Assembly: GCA_965116695.1 (NCBI GenBank) | Contig: OZ220706.1 | Span: forward strand, 4,774,001 to 4,838,000 | DNA length: 64,000 bases | DNA from: JAJDTT01 sp965116695 | GTDB taxonomy: Bacteria > Acidobacteriota > UBA6911 > RPQK01 > JAJDTT01 | Direction: 5' to 3' | Shown here: positions 25,532-34,779 of the stretch, one piece after another | Position numbering within the stretch: position 1 is the stretch's first letter | Layout of the letters: each line of letters starts with the position of its first letter | Made by a program: the position numbers and the translations under genes | The notes under the pieces: generated by a model | What the model was told of the DNA's origin: nothing | The model's database searches: none | What the model saw: only the letters and a program-made list of their open reading frames with translations

Positions 25532-28279
25532 GTGCCGCACCTACGCGAAGAGGTTCTAAACTCCTATCTCGGCTTGCTTCTTGACAGCTACGACGGCATC
25601 AGCGCGACAACCGAGATGCGTTCGTCGAGCGTTGCCATCGATATCACGGTCACTCACTCCGGCGTGCCGGCTCCGGTTCCGATCCTCGTCGAAGCAAAGA
25701 TCGGAGACTCTCCCGCCAACCGACGGAAGGCTGCCAATCAAGCTCGATCCCGCCTGCGTGGCACACTCCGTTCACTCGCATTTGGACTATGCTACCCACT
25801 TCACCTGAGGGATGCGTCCGTCTCAGCTCATGTAACGCAGGAAGCGCTTGCAAGGGCCACCATTGCTTTTTCCCCCGTGCGGCGCACGGACTCGAAGACC
25901 ACATGGAGAGAAGGAACTGTCGCAGATTTCGCGAACACCCTTAGAAACACCGACCTGTCTAGACAGCGGGTTGCCGACGAGATCGAACACACCGTTCGCG
26001 TAGCGGCGAAACAATTCTACGTGGAGGATTGCGCCAAAGTCGTCGCAAACGCCCTGACGCTACCGAATGTCAAGGACAAGGATCTGCGTGCCGCCGCGCT
26101 TGTAGGGTCGCTTATCCTGTCGAACGCCGCGCTGATTCACCAGCGCCTGCGACTGGTACCGACTCTCTCGACAATCCCGCCCTTGGAGACGATTCTGGCA
26201 GACCAAGGCAATGCGTCCTCGCGTATTCGAGACGCGTGGGGTGCAATTCTCGATATCGACTACCATTCAGTTTTTTTGCCCGCGCTGGCTGTCGTCAACA
26301 CTCTTTCCGACCGCCAACTCTGGCCCGCCATGGGCTGGATTTGTGAGAATGCCGTTGCCGTCGCCGATGAGCTCGCCTCGCTCCGCTTCGACCACGCCGG
26401 CCCGCTCTACCATCGCCTATTGGCATCTGCGCAATTCGACGGATCTTTCTATACCAACCATGTTTCGGCGCTCCTGCTGGCCCGGCTCGCCCTCCCTGAA
26501 GACCTGATGGACTGGTCGGATGTGGACCTCCTCGCACGTCTGAAGGTCATCGATCCCGCCTGCGGGACCGGCACGTTGCTCATGGCGGCCATGCATACCA
26601 TCCGCGACCGCCACGACCACGCGGCGCCGGATGGCGCGGAGTCCGACCTTCTGCATCTCGCACTGGTCGAGGACGCACTCTACGGATTGGACATCAACCG
26701 CCACGGGGTTCAGCTTGCCGCGTGCAACCTGACTTTGGGAAACCCCCGCATCGACTACCGGCGTATGAACCTGTTCACGATGCAGCATGGACCGCAGTCC
26801 AACGGCGAGGCAAAGGCGGGATCGTTGGAATTCTTGGCCACGGCGAGAGACGAGCGAGACCTCACGAGCTTCATCAGGCCGCTTGCAACGACTGGAGAGC
26901 TGGACGCGGAGCGGGCAGAGCCCGGGGACGCCTCCACCGGGTCGCTTACCGAGCAGTTCGATCTCGTCATCATGAATCCTCCGTTCACCCGTAATGACAT
27001 CCGGAACCGCCAATACAGCTATCGAGACCGCCGCCGCTTACAAAAGCGGGAGATCAAGATTGCTCAGTTCCTGAAGCACCGCGACCCACTCGCGTTCAGA
27101 GCCATCGACCAGACCAGTGTTCGCACATTCTTTTCGCCTCTGGCCGAAACATTGCTCAAGAAACAGGGAGCGACGCTCGCCAAGATTGTTCCGACGACGG
27201 CGTTGACGAGTGCCTCAGGTCACGGTGAACGGAAGTTCCTTGCCAATCGATTCCAGATTGGGACTGTCATTACCAGCCACGATCCGAGTCGAATCAATTT
27301 CTCCGACAACACGGCCATCCATGAGTCGCTCCTGATCGCTCGGCGGGCGCAGGCCGAACGTCTTGCCACTCGCTTTATCTCGCTCCGGAAAATGCCAAGG
27401 GACGCGCACGAGGCGATCTTGCTCTCGGATCGGATCAACCGCGGGGAGCCGCTGGGAGAATGGGGAACTGAGCACATTTGGCCATGGCCGAGAGTGCGCG
27501 AAGGAGATTGGACAGCCGCGTTGTACTATCACGTCGAACTCGCGGAGGCGATGCGCGATCTAGCGGCCTTGGCGGGCACCGCGCTCGTTCCTGCGGGAAA
27601 GGTTTGCAGTATCGAGCCGGGGGGCCAGAGAGTCCGAGAGGCATTCGACCGTAAACCCAAACGGTCGGCGCCTTGGACTTCACCCATTCTTTGGGACCAT
27701 CCCACGGGGATTCAGACTTCAATGCGGGCCGCGGCCGATGTCATGGCGGCCCCGAAACCTGACAAAGAACGATATGCGCGTTACACACTTCTCCCCAAAG
27801 CGAGCCGACTGCTTATCGCCAGTCGCCTGTGGACGAACACGGTTCGAGTAGCTGCCTGCTACGCGGACAACCCGCTCTTGGGATCGTCTTGGGTTCCAGT
27901 CCGCCCAATGACGCCAAATCGAGTGTTTGAAAAGGCGCTGTGTGCGTGGTGGAATTCGACGCTGGGTATTCTGACGCTACTGCAAGCCCGAGCGAAGAAG
28001 CTGACGTATCCGCGTTATGCTCTTGGCTCACTTCGTGCGCTCCTTGTGCCTGATCCTCGTTCAGTCGACGTTGCGCTGCTGGCAGATGTGTTCACCGAGC
28101 ATCAATCAACTACGTTCAAGCCTTGGCCGCACATGGATGAATGTCCCACCCGAGTAGCCCTCGACGAAGCCGCAGCACGCGTGGTTCGGCTCAACGGACA
28201 GACAGTAGCTAGGTGGCGCAAGCTGATTGCGAACGAGCCAACAGTTTCAGGTCGTCGTCCCGTACACCCCCTGCCCTGA
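25532..28279 (+). CDS. Single-chain restriction endonuclease/N6-adenine methyltransferase (type IIG-like)
   Basis: Protein of 915 residues starting at GTG 25532 (GTGAGGA upstream). An N-terminal PD-(D/E)xK nuclease core is visible as AIDITV (Asp37) and ILVEAKIG (53-56). A gamma-class N6-adenine methyltransferase follows: motif I DPACGTGTL (341-349) and motif IV NPPF (482-485). The last about 300 residues, with ILWDHPTGIQ and WWNSTLGIL-like elements, form the target-recognition region. Such enzymes cut and protect DNA in one polypeptide, so no partner gene is needed. It appears complete and is the best-preserved defence gene here. Gene fragments and repeat copies lie on both sides, consistent with acquisition as a cassette. 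Confidence 0.9.
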   Translation: MPHLREEVLNSYLGLLLDSYDGISATTEMRSSSVAIDITVTHSGVPAPVPILVEAKIGDSPANRRKAANQARSRLRGTLRSLAFGLCYPLHLRDASVSAHVTQEALARATIAFSPVRRTDSKTTWREGTVADFANTLRNTDLSRQRVADEIEHTVRVAAKQFYVEDCAKVVANALTLPNVKDKDLRAAALVGSLILSNAALIHQRLRLVPTLSTIPPLETILADQGNASSRIRDAWGAILDIDYHSVFLPALAVVNTLSDRQLWPAMGWICENAVAVADELASLRFDHAGPLYHRLLASAQFDGSFYTNHVSALLLARLALPEDLMDWSDVDLLARLKVIDPACGTGTLLMAAMHTIRDRHDHAAPDGAESDLLHLALVEDALYGLDINRHGVQLAACNLTLGNPRIDYRRMNLFTMQHGPQSNGEAKAGSLEFLATARDERDLTSFIRPLATTGELDAERAEPGDASTGSLTEQFDLVIMNPPFTRNDIRNRQYSYRDRRRLQKREIKIAQFLKHRDPLAFRAIDQTSVRTFFSPLAETLLKKQGATLAKIVPTTALTSASGHGERKFLANRFQIGTVITSHDPSRINFSDNTAIHESLLIARRAQAERLATRFISLRKMPRDAHEAILLSDRINRGEPLGEWGTEHIWPWPRVREGDWTAALYYHVELAEAMRDLAALAGTALVPAGKVCSIEPGGQRVREAFDRKPKRSAPWTSPILWDHPTGIQTSMRAAADVMAAPKPDKERYARYTLLPKASRLLIASRLWTNTVRVAACYADNPLLGSSWVPVRPMTPNRVFEKALCAWWNSTLGILTLLQARAKKLTYPRYALGSLRALLVPDPRSVDVALLADVFTEHQSTTFKPWPHMDECPTRVALDEAAARVVRLNGQTVARWRKLIANEPTVSGRRPVHPLP

Positions 28280-28302
28280 ACGGTCTCTAAATTGGACAAC
28301 AA

Positions 28303-28325
28303 AGAAAGTGACTGTCCTTTCCTCA
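28303..28325 (+). repeat. GTGACTGTCCTT motif copy
   Basis: AGAAAGTGACTGTCCTTTCC, 24 bases after the methyltransferase stop. Confidence 0.7.
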
Positions 28326-28371
28326 CTGTTTTCCAGTCAGCTTCTTGGCGCGTCCTTTATCGGAAAAGCGT

Positions 28372-28396
28372 CGGAAAGGGACTGTCCCCTTCACGT
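28372..28396 (+). repeat. GGGACTGTCCCC variant copy
   Basis: GGAAAGGGACTGTCCCCTTC followed by ACGTGC. This variant, with GGGAC in place of GTGAC, is also seen at 9110. Confidence 0.7.
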
Positions 28397-28528
28397 GCGG
28401 CGCGATCTTTAAGGTGCCAGTGTAGGATGTTCGTATGGAAATGAACACAGCTCGCAAACAAATACCAGACTAGAGCATCAAGCAGAGTGCGCTCGCTGAC
28501 CATGATGTTCGTGTCGGAAGCGGAAGAG

Positions 28529-29243
28529 ATGCAGCAAAGTTATTCGTGCCCACTCTGTCCAAAACTCGCGCACTCTAGATCTTCCCTGTCGAGACGGACA
28601 TGTCATGATGCCTCGGTTCAAAGTTGCGGCGGACACACCGCCGGAATTCGTTTTTCAGCCCATCGGTAGGAATCTTGCAACGACCTTTACTGGGCTTTGC
28701 AAGAACCATGATCGGGAACTATTTGGAGCGATTGAGACGAATCCCGTCCAACTTCCGGATCCACGGTACCGTATCCTCCTCGCCTATCGGGCGGTAGTGA
28801 TGGAAGCTCAGGCGTCTAGAAAGTCTACGATCGACCCGAAGCTGTCATATCAAAAGGATATTGAGAAGGGGATTTACCCAAACTATGAACCCTCTAGAGG
28901 CCTGGGATGCTTGCTGTTGAAATGGCGGTGGATGCCTACCCAAGTCGAACGTGTAAAGCGCATATTCGACAAGGTGTTTCTCCGTGGAGATTGGGATGTT
29001 CTCATGAATCACGTGTACTGTATCGATTTTCGTCCTAAACTGGCAGTGAATTCGATGTTTTCGACGGACCTATAATCGGGAATTCTGGACTGGGCGGAGT
29101 TCGCTACACCTAAAGTCTTTCCGACATCCAAGGACCGAACAGCTGTTGTCTTTTCCTTTTTTGCGGAGCAAAGACGTGAGGCGGAGGAGGCCTTCGAATA
29201 CATTTGGTCGTCGAGGGACGACTACCAACAGTACGAGCTGTAA
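28529..29243 (+). pseudogene. Hypothetical zinc-binding-type protein, frameshifted and with internal stop
   Basis: The gene can be read from about ATG 28529 (CPLCPK, a CxxC pair) and, after a frame change near 28590, continues DGHVMMPRFKVAADTPPEFV, TFTGLCKNHDRELFGAIE and LLAYRAVVMEAQA. TAA at 29073 interrupts it, yet the same frame stays open for 55 more codons (ILDWAEFATPKVFPTSKDRT to YQQYEL) to 29243. The CxxC...CKNHD layout is that of a family of hypothetical proteins often found in mobile DNA. Two lesions imply decay. Confidence 0.6.
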
Positions 29244-29291
29244 CAGCTCATTATAGTCCCCTAAGTTTTTTGCGACGGAGTTTTACAAATT

Positions 29292-30491
29292 ATGAAGACG
29301 CCTTTTCTTATTCTAATGTCGTTCGTGTTGCTTAGCCCGACAGCGTGTGTTAGACCGCGCGTCCAAACGCCGAAGGACGCTCCCCCCAGCTTACGGAACG
29401 ACGCTACCAACCGCAAAGCCAACGATCCCACGCTGCGTGGGGGGAGTCGCCGCAAACCCTGCGACGAGACGGATACGTCTCGCACTTGCAACATTAATGT
29501 ATTTCGGGTGGTCATGGACCCAAAAAATGTTGCAGACGTGTTCGGTAGACGGATCGGTAAGCGCTTTGTCGCCGTTCAGGTAACTATCGCAAATGTGAGT
29601 AGAAAATATGATTTTGTGGTACACGACCTTTCGTTTAACCTTTCCCGTCTCAAATTTTGGAAGGGTGATCTGAACAAGAGATTGTCATCGGCGGAGCTCT
29701 CTTTGCTAAGGGGAAACGCTGAGAAAGGCCGATCTCATGATCCGAGGAATCGTGTTCTCAATATTCTGCGTGCTACTGGATTGATCTTTTCCGCAGTTAT
29801 CGGTCTTCCCGTAGGAGGGGTTCGTGGGTCCTGGGCGGAGGGTTCTGCTGTGCTCAATGGCCCGTTAATCACCGCGTATACTACGCTTCTTCCCGATCAT
29901 TCGGTACCCCAATTGGTGCGGCTCGGCGACAGTGCTTATGCTGCCAATACGGTGATTCCCCGACAGCAGTCAAGAGTCGTAGTAGCCTTCCTCCCACAAC
30001 GGCTCTTTATGAACAAGTCACAGCGTAATAAATTTTGGAACGATCCTATAACCGTTTTCGATGAAGTCGATTTTCGAAAACTCGCGATAAGTGTTTACGG
30101 AGTTCATGTTGTAAACGTCGGGGAAGTCCCTCCGATATTGACAAAGACAGTTTTCACTCCCGATGAGGCTAAAAAGTTCGGAAATTCAGAACCCGAAGTC
30201 CGAGGCTATCTGCTCGGGCGATTCCTCAGTGGTGCTACCCTTACTGTCGAGAACGATGATCTCTCTGGAGTCACAATCAACGTGATGGACACTCCCAGTG
30301 ATCGGCGCGTAGATTTTCTCATTCGAGCGACCGCACCGATTTCGAGTGGAACATCTTTGACAATCGGAGTGGCGAAATCGGAGCACTTCAAGACGATCAA
30401 GGAGAGGATTAGCTACGATAAATTGAAGTCGACAACAAAAGAGAAAGTTGAAGAAGCTACGAAAGGAGCAGATGAAAACGCCTTGAGATGA
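29292..30491 (+). CDS. Predicted lipoprotein, unknown function
   Basis: Protein of 399 residues with a lipoprotein signal (FLILMSFVLLSPTACVRP; Cys about 19). The mature part contains a predicted beta-rich domain (VNVGEVPPILTKTVFTPDEA, then VENDDLSGVTINVMD) and a glycine-rich helix (GLIFSAVIGLPVGGVRGSW). The C-terminus is charged and helical. No family recognised. Its codon choice is visibly less GC-rich than that of genes outside the 28.5-39 kb region. Confidence 0.65.
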   Translation: MKTPFLILMSFVLLSPTACVRPRVQTPKDAPPSLRNDATNRKANDPTLRGGSRRKPCDETDTSRTCNINVFRVVMDPKNVADVFGRRIGKRFVAVQVTIANVSRKYDFVVHDLSFNLSRLKFWKGDLNKRLSSAELSLLRGNAEKGRSHDPRNRVLNILRATGLIFSAVIGLPVGGVRGSWAEGSAVLNGPLITAYTTLLPDHSVPQLVRLGDSAYAANTVIPRQQSRVVVAFLPQRLFMNKSQRNKFWNDPITVFDEVDFRKLAISVYGVHVVNVGEVPPILTKTVFTPDEAKKFGNSEPEVRGYLLGRFLSGATLTVENDDLSGVTINVMDTPSDRRVDFLIRATAPISSGTSLTIGVAKSEHFKTIKERISYDKLKSTTKEKVEEATKGADENALR

Positions 30492-30618
30492 TCAGCGAGG
30501 GGTGGATGAATACCTCCGTGTACAAATTGCCAGAGAAAAATGGATTATCCACATGAAGATCAGAAAACAGAGAAAGAGTGTTCGGATTGGGGATTACTAA
30601 CGAAAGTGCCCAAATCCC

Positions 30619-30849
30619 CTACTTGCGGTCCCTAGAAAAACCACGGTAGACCCAGCGAACTGCCCAACCGAGTGCAAGAACGAACAGGCATGGGACAAGC
30701 CAGATCCCAAAAACGTAAACTACAGACCAAACAGTAAGGTCGTCCCACCTGTCCCTCACGCCATCCAAGAACATGGCTGCTACGTAAAGCGACCACAGCA
30801 CACTCCCGACAATCCAGAGCCGCATCCAGCCGCCGTCAAACTTCCCCAT
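30619..30849 (-). CDS. Small membrane protein (76 aa)
   Basis: Two predicted membrane helices (LWIVGSVLWSLYVAAMFL and VVYVFGIWLVPCLFVLALGW) with a basic C-terminal tail (RGFSRDRK). No family recognised. The small size and helix-loop-helix layout match many accessory-region proteins. Confidence 0.5.
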   Translation of the reverse strand: MGKFDGGWMRLWIVGSVLWSLYVAAMFLDGVRDRWDDLTVWSVVYVFGIWLVPCLFVLALGWAVRWVYRGFSRDRK

Positions 30850-30987
30850 GCTGTGTTCTCAGTGACGGGCTCTCCCCTAGCGGACGATCATTACTTCCAG
30901 CATCATATCACCGAGCCAGTTAATTCCAACTCTTGAGTCAGGGTGATTGGCACTGCTATGTTTCTTCATTGTATAGGAGGGTCCATT

Positions 30988-31164
30988 ATGAGCAGTCCTA
31001 ATAAGCAGTGGTGGGGAGAAGCCGCAGATGCCTATACTTGCATGTTTGCTTTCCCTGTACTCCTACTCTTAATCTTTGCCTGGACCCTTGGATCGGGTGG
31101 CGAACCAGTAAGTGATAACACCTGTAGCCACGGGGAGAACGGCAAGGAAAATGTCCTTGGCTAG
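30988..31164 (+). CDS. Small single-span membrane protein (58 aa)
   Basis: Start at ATG 30988, chosen for the strong TAGGAGGG site nine bases upstream. One membrane helix (YTCMFAFPVLLLLIFAWTLG). The 3' half overlaps the opposite-strand gene at 31069-31314 tail to tail by 96 bases. Unknown function. Confidence 0.45.
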   Translation: MSSPNKQWWGEAADAYTCMFAFPVLLLLIFAWTLGSGGEPVSDNTCSHGENGKENVLG

Positions 31165-31314
31165 AACGAATCCGTCAGCCCGCTTGTAGTAGAGAGCGCC
31201 CGCAATGAGAATTAGAGCGCCCAAGAATATATAGCCAGTCGCTGCATAAGTAACCCGAATCCGAACTTTGCTCCGACCCTTCTCAAGTTCATTCTTCAAG
31301 TCATCGTTAGCCAT
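31069..31314 (-). CDS. Small two-helix membrane protein (81 aa)
   Basis: Charged N-terminus (ANDDLKNELEKGRSKVRIRV) then two membrane helices (YIFLGALILIAGALYY and IFLAVLPVATGVITYWFA). A TAGGAGG site lies seven bases before the ATG. Holin-like in size and layout, but no lysis genes are nearby, so the role is unknown. Confidence 0.6.
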   Translation of the reverse strand: MANDDLKNELEKGRSKVRIRVTYAATGYIFLGALILIAGALYYKRADGFVLAKDIFLAVLPVATGVITYWFATRSKGPGKD

Positions 31315-31411
31315 TGGAATCCTCCTAGCGGTGTAATTTCACCCCGGCGAAAATCTTACCGGCCAGCCGAATTTCTGTCGAACAGGATACGAAGAAAGTT
31401 TCGCCGAAGGC

Positions 31412-31441
31412 TTGACCCGTGTGGGCACTTTCCTGTAAAAT
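31412..31441 (+). promoter_or_regulatory. Predicted sigma-70-type promoter for the IS1595 transposase
   Basis: TTGACC at 31412-31417 and TAAAAT at 31436-31441 are separated by 18 bases, and the transposase ATG follows 26 bases later behind a CAGGAG site. Confidence 0.5.
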
Positions 31442-31466
31442 ATGCCTTGTAAGTCAGGAGAACGCA

Positions 31467-32405
31467 ATGAATTACAAGGTGCCAGGAAAATCGTTCCGTG
31501 AGGGTCTGTCAACGGCCCAGTTCTTCAAGATCTTCCCCAACGACAAATCCGCCGAGGAATGGTTCATAAAGCAGTTCTGGCCGGACGAGATGTGTTGCCC
31601 ACGTTGCGGGTCCGTCAATGTCCAGACCGGAGCGAAGCACAAGACGATGCCCTTCCGTTGCCGCGATTGCCGTCGACGCTTCAGCACCAAGACCGGAACC
31701 TTCATGGAAGGGTCCAAGATCGGCTACCAGGATTGGCTCTATGCATTCTACCTGTTCGCCACGAATCTAAAGGGAATCTCCAGCATGAAGCTGCACCGGG
31801 AACTGGGGACCTCGCAGAAGAGTGCCTGGTTCATGGCCCATCGTCTGCGCCAGGCATGGAACACGCGGCCCGAGGAGCCGATGGAAGGTCCTGCCGAGAC
31901 GGACACCACCTACATGGGCGGAAAGCGGAAGAACATGCCGAAGCGCAAGCGTGCTGCTCTGACTGGACGGGGCGCCACGGGCAAGACTGCCGTGACCGGG
32001 ATCAAGGACCGCCGAACCAACGAGTTCAGGGCCAAAGTCGTCCCGGACTCGAAGGGAGACACGCTCCGTGGTTTCGTAACCGAGAACATCCGGGCGGATG
32101 CGAAGGTCTACACGGATGACGCTCCCGTCTACGATGCTTTGCCGAACCGGGAATCCGTCAATCACTCTCACATGGAGTACGTGAAGGGTGACGTTCACAC
32201 CAACGGAATCGAGTCGTTCTGGAGCCTGTTGAAGCGTGCGCACGTGGGAACCTTCCACAAGCTATCCGAGGAACACCTGCACCGTTATGTGGGAGAGTTC
32301 GCGGGGCGCCACAACATGAGGTCAAAAGGGACCCTGGACCAGATGTCAGAAATCGCCAACCGGGGAGTGGGCAAGCGGTTGAAGTACCGCGAGTTGGTAG
32401 GATAA
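31467..32405 (+). CDS. IS1595-family transposase
   Basis: Transposase of 312 residues. ATG 31467 is chosen for its CAGGAG site. An N-terminal zinc ribbon (CCPRCGS and FRCRDCRR) precedes the ISXO2-type DDE core: AETDTTYMGGKRKNMPKR, VYTDDAPVYDALP and VHTNGIESFWSLLKR, with YTDDA and the NGIESFW glutamate/asparagine region as catalytic landmarks. Apparently full length. No clear inverted repeats could be identified next to it, so it may be a lone or immobilised copy. Confidence 0.9.
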   Translation: MNYKVPGKSFREGLSTAQFFKIFPNDKSAEEWFIKQFWPDEMCCPRCGSVNVQTGAKHKTMPFRCRDCRRRFSTKTGTFMEGSKIGYQDWLYAFYLFATNLKGISSMKLHRELGTSQKSAWFMAHRLRQAWNTRPEEPMEGPAETDTTYMGGKRKNMPKRKRAALTGRGATGKTAVTGIKDRRTNEFRAKVVPDSKGDTLRGFVTENIRADAKVYTDDAPVYDALPNRESVNHSHMEYVKGDVHTNGIESFWSLLKRAHVGTFHKLSEEHLHRYVGEFAGRHNMRSKGTLDQMSEIANRGVGKRLKYRELVG

Positions 32406-32503
32406 GATCCTGGAAACCTAAACCGCGCTCGAAGCGATCAAGCCTCCTGCCAAGTTGCCTTGATCCTCCAATCAGGAAGTAGTTTACCTGAAAGGAGGAT
32501 TAG

Positions 32504-32830
32504 ATGGAAGTCCCTGCAACAACAGTTCAACTCCCCTACGGACTGGGGATACATCCAGTGGATGAGGATGGCGTGGTCTGGCTGAGCGAGAAGGATGCGA
32601 TTGCTGTACTCAAGGGTGATCGCGCTCGCTTGGAACGTGGCGAGACAATTGATCAAGACTTTCACGTAGGCGTAAAACCAACTGTCTTAATGAGGGTTCT
32701 TCAAGCAGTAGAACAATGGACTCACGCAACACGTCTAAGTCTTTATGACCGATCTCGAAATCGTATGTACCCGCACTCCCTTTCGGCCACCCCCCACGAG
32801 CGCCCAAGTCGTGCACGTGCTGCGCCGTGA
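32504..32830 (+). CDS. Hypothetical protein (108 aa)
   Basis: Strong ribosome site (GAAAGGAGGATTAG before ATG). The first about 80 residues look like real coding sequence (YGLGIHPVDEDGVVWLSEKD then AIAVLKGDRARLERGE); the last 25 are basic and low in complexity. Tail-to-tail overlap of 221 bases with the opposite gene ending at 32610. Unknown function. Confidence 0.5.
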   Translation: MEVPATTVQLPYGLGIHPVDEDGVVWLSEKDAIAVLKGDRARLERGETIDQDFHVGVKPTVLMRVLQAVEQWTHATRLSLYDRSRNRMYPHSLSATPHERPSRARAAP

Positions 32831-32927
32831 TGACCAGGCTGAAAGGTGTCGGGTAGTCTTCCCCTTCGGGGTGTTTCTGGATTCTGATTTCTAGAATACG
32901 CCCCATATCGGTTCCGTATTTCTTCAA
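32610..32927 (-). CDS. Hypothetical protein (105 aa)
   Basis: An AGGAGG site five bases before TTG 32927 supports this start; ATG 32906 is the alternative. Protein-like sequence (ILEIRIQKHPEGEDYPTPFS then LDVLRESIVLLLEEPSLRQL). It overlaps the + strand gene 32504-32830 at the 3' end, and both have strong ribosome sites. Unknown function. Confidence 0.5.
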   Translation of the reverse strand: MKKYGTDMGRILEIRIQKHPEGEDYPTPFSLVITAQHVHDLGARGGWPKGSAGTYDFEIGHKDLDVLRESIVLLLEEPSLRQLVLRLRESLDQLSRHVPSERDHP

Positions 32928-33012
32928 AGTAACCTCCTGCTATTGATTAGAACATGCTCCTGAAAGGAGAGATTCAATGCCAGCCCAGAAAGATTCCACG
33001 CCGGAGTGGTTG

Positions 33013-33948
33013 CTAGTCGTCATACTCGTAGTCGTCGGAGTCGGCCAGGGGATTTTTCAGGTCGAAGCGTCTGTTCTTGGGGCTGTAATCGAAACGCGCA
33101 GACAGCACGGATTCCCGGTCGAGTTTGTCAGTGTAGCGTATCCGGAGAGCGAGGATGACCTTCGTAACCGGCATATTGACCTGCCTGCTGTTTACGGGCT
33201 TCCAATTTTCACTTCCTCCGAAGAGCAGCCTTTGACGCTTTCCCCCTTTGACTTCCATATCTTCGGGTTCCTGCCGGTCGCCGAATCTGAAAGCCACGTC
33301 TTTGGGTCCGTAGTAGATGAGGTCAGCTCTCTGCCAAAACAGAGTTGCTTCGGTCCGTCCGGTGTTGGAGACCCACACGTCAATCTTGGGCTTGTCTCCG
33401 GTGGCTTCTTCCAAATCGAGAACCGTAGTGATTCCCCTTTTGAAACCGTTCAACCACCCATTGGAGGCTTTGACTCTTCTAACTACTATCTTGGGGGGAT
33501 ACTCGGTGTAGAACGCGAGCTTGCTGAGAGTGTGGCGTCTCTTCTCCAGTTCGTGTTGCCGCCTCATTATCCAGTTCTGCTCTTTGATGGATCTCCATTG
33601 ATTCCGGGCGAAGCACAGCAATCCGAACGTGACGATGATCAGCGCGGACGCAAGGACGATCTCAGCTATGGACATCCAGTCATAGTCGTCCTCAGAAGGG
33701 CGGCTCTGTGGGGATTTTCCCTGTTTTTGGTCATGCGTTCCCATGTGGTTTGGGGCAGAATTTTTTGGGGGTGGGGATTCCAGTTCTTGAAGTACAAGTG
33801 GGCTGATCGCGCTCTCTGGGGATTGGCTGTCGTTTGTGCGCTGCTGTTTTTGAGCAGCTTCTGGTCCCGAACCTGGTCCTGGTGGATTTGAGAGTTCCTG
33901 TGCCGTCTGTAGGATCAAAAACGTTAAGCACAGAACGAATGGGCTCAT
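33013..33948 (-). CDS. Membrane-anchored protein with extracytoplasmic N-terminal linker
   Basis: Protein of 311 residues. A GGGAG site lies seven bases before ATG. It shows an N-terminal signal-like segment (SPFVLCLTFLILQTAQ), a Gln/Pro/Ser-rich linker to about residue 88, a membrane helix (IAEIVLASALIIVTFGLLCF), a basic coiled segment (RRQHELEKRRH) and a C-terminal domain with beta character (KIDVWVSNTGRTEATLFWQR). The acidic tail is SDDYEYDD. Unknown function. The + strand frame 32977-33891 is its antisense shadow. Confidence 0.6.
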   Translation of the reverse strand: MSPFVLCLTFLILQTAQELSNPPGPGSGPEAAQKQQRTNDSQSPESAISPLVLQELESPPPKNSAPNHMGTHDQKQGKSPQSRPSEDDYDWMSIAEIVLASALIIVTFGLLCFARNQWRSIKEQNWIMRRQHELEKRRHTLSKLAFYTEYPPKIVVRRVKASNGWLNGFKRGITTVLDLEEATGDKPKIDVWVSNTGRTEATLFWQRADLIYYGPKDVAFRFGDRQEPEDMEVKGGKRQRLLFGGSENWKPVNSRQVNMPVTKVILALRIRYTDKLDRESVLSARFDYSPKNRRFDLKNPLADSDDYEYDD

Positions 33949-34076
33949 GGGTCATCTCCCGAGTGTTTTTGAGGCTGCGAAAGTTTAGGGCAGCAAGTTG
34001 ACCTATTGAAGCAGAGGACCGCTGTACAGAAGTAAGCCGATGCGTCTTGAGCGGTATCTACCTCTGTCCCCTCCAA

Positions 34077-34676
34077 TCAGAACCCCGTAATCTCATCCAG
34101 CCGGAATCGCTTTCCGTCCTCTCCAATGTAGACGGCTTGGAACTTCCATGTCTCCAGCGGCCCCAGATTGTTGATGTTCCCTATGGCGCTCCCTACTCGG
34201 TTGCCGCTCGAATCGTAGACGTCGAACAGGACTTGGACGTAGGTGTAGGTCTGAGAGGTGTTGTTCTTGATATTCCCCGTGATGGTCGTCGAAAACTTAT
34301 TCGCGGACCCCTTGGACGACAACAGCTCCAAGTCCGGCTTCGGAACCGGAACCGGATCGAACTTGGGATTGGGCAGCTCACCCGATGCCTCGATTCTCTC
34401 CAGCTTGTCCCGAGCCGGTTGCGGAGTGGGCCAATAGGTCGGCTTGCGCGGGTCTGGAATCTCAGGCTCTCGAACCTCCTGGTTAGACGCCGGGTATCGG
34501 CTCTTCAGGGCGTCCAGAGTCTCTCGCAGTTTATCCGATGCTTCTCTGGCTTTCTGCGCCGACTCTCGCATGGCGTGGAACTCTTCGGAATTGAGACTGT
34601 AGACCACATACGCCCCAAATCCGAGCAGTAGGAGAATCGCAGTGGAGACTTTGAGGACGTTGGGCTGGTGGGGCAT
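34077..34676 (-). CDS. Membrane-anchored FxLYD-domain protein
   Basis: Protein of 199 residues. GGAGG lies seven bases before ATG. N-terminal membrane helix (VSTAILLLLGFGAYVVYSL), a short coiled coil (FHAMRESAQKAREASDKLRE), a Pro-rich linker, then an FxLYD-type domain: ITGNIKNNTSQTYTYVQVLF, DVYDSSGNRVGSAIGNINNL and ETWKFQA. FxLYD domains are extracytoplasmic modules of unknown ligand. The same layout (helix, linker, beta domain) recurs in the neighbouring 33013-33948 gene. Confidence 0.7.
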   Translation of the reverse strand: MPHQPNVLKVSTAILLLLGFGAYVVYSLNSEEFHAMRESAQKAREASDKLRETLDALKSRYPASNQEVREPEIPDPRKPTYWPTPQPARDKLERIEASGELPNPKFDPVPVPKPDLELLSSKGSANKFSTTITGNIKNNTSQTYTYVQVLFDVYDSSGNRVGSAIGNINNLGPLETWKFQAVYIGEDGKRFRLDEITGF

Positions 34677-34779
34677 GGCAGGACCTCCGGGTAGGCGGTC
34701 CTGCGGCAGAGTCCAATGTCAACGCTCAACTGAAGTAAACTACGCCTATGGCGACTTGTCCTCTACCGCAGGACGAGTT

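Noticed and set aside
32977..33891. + strand gene with a good ribosome site
   Set aside because: Its hydrophobic start is the antisense of the acidic tail of the 33013-33948 protein, which has a signal segment, a membrane helix and its own ribosome site.
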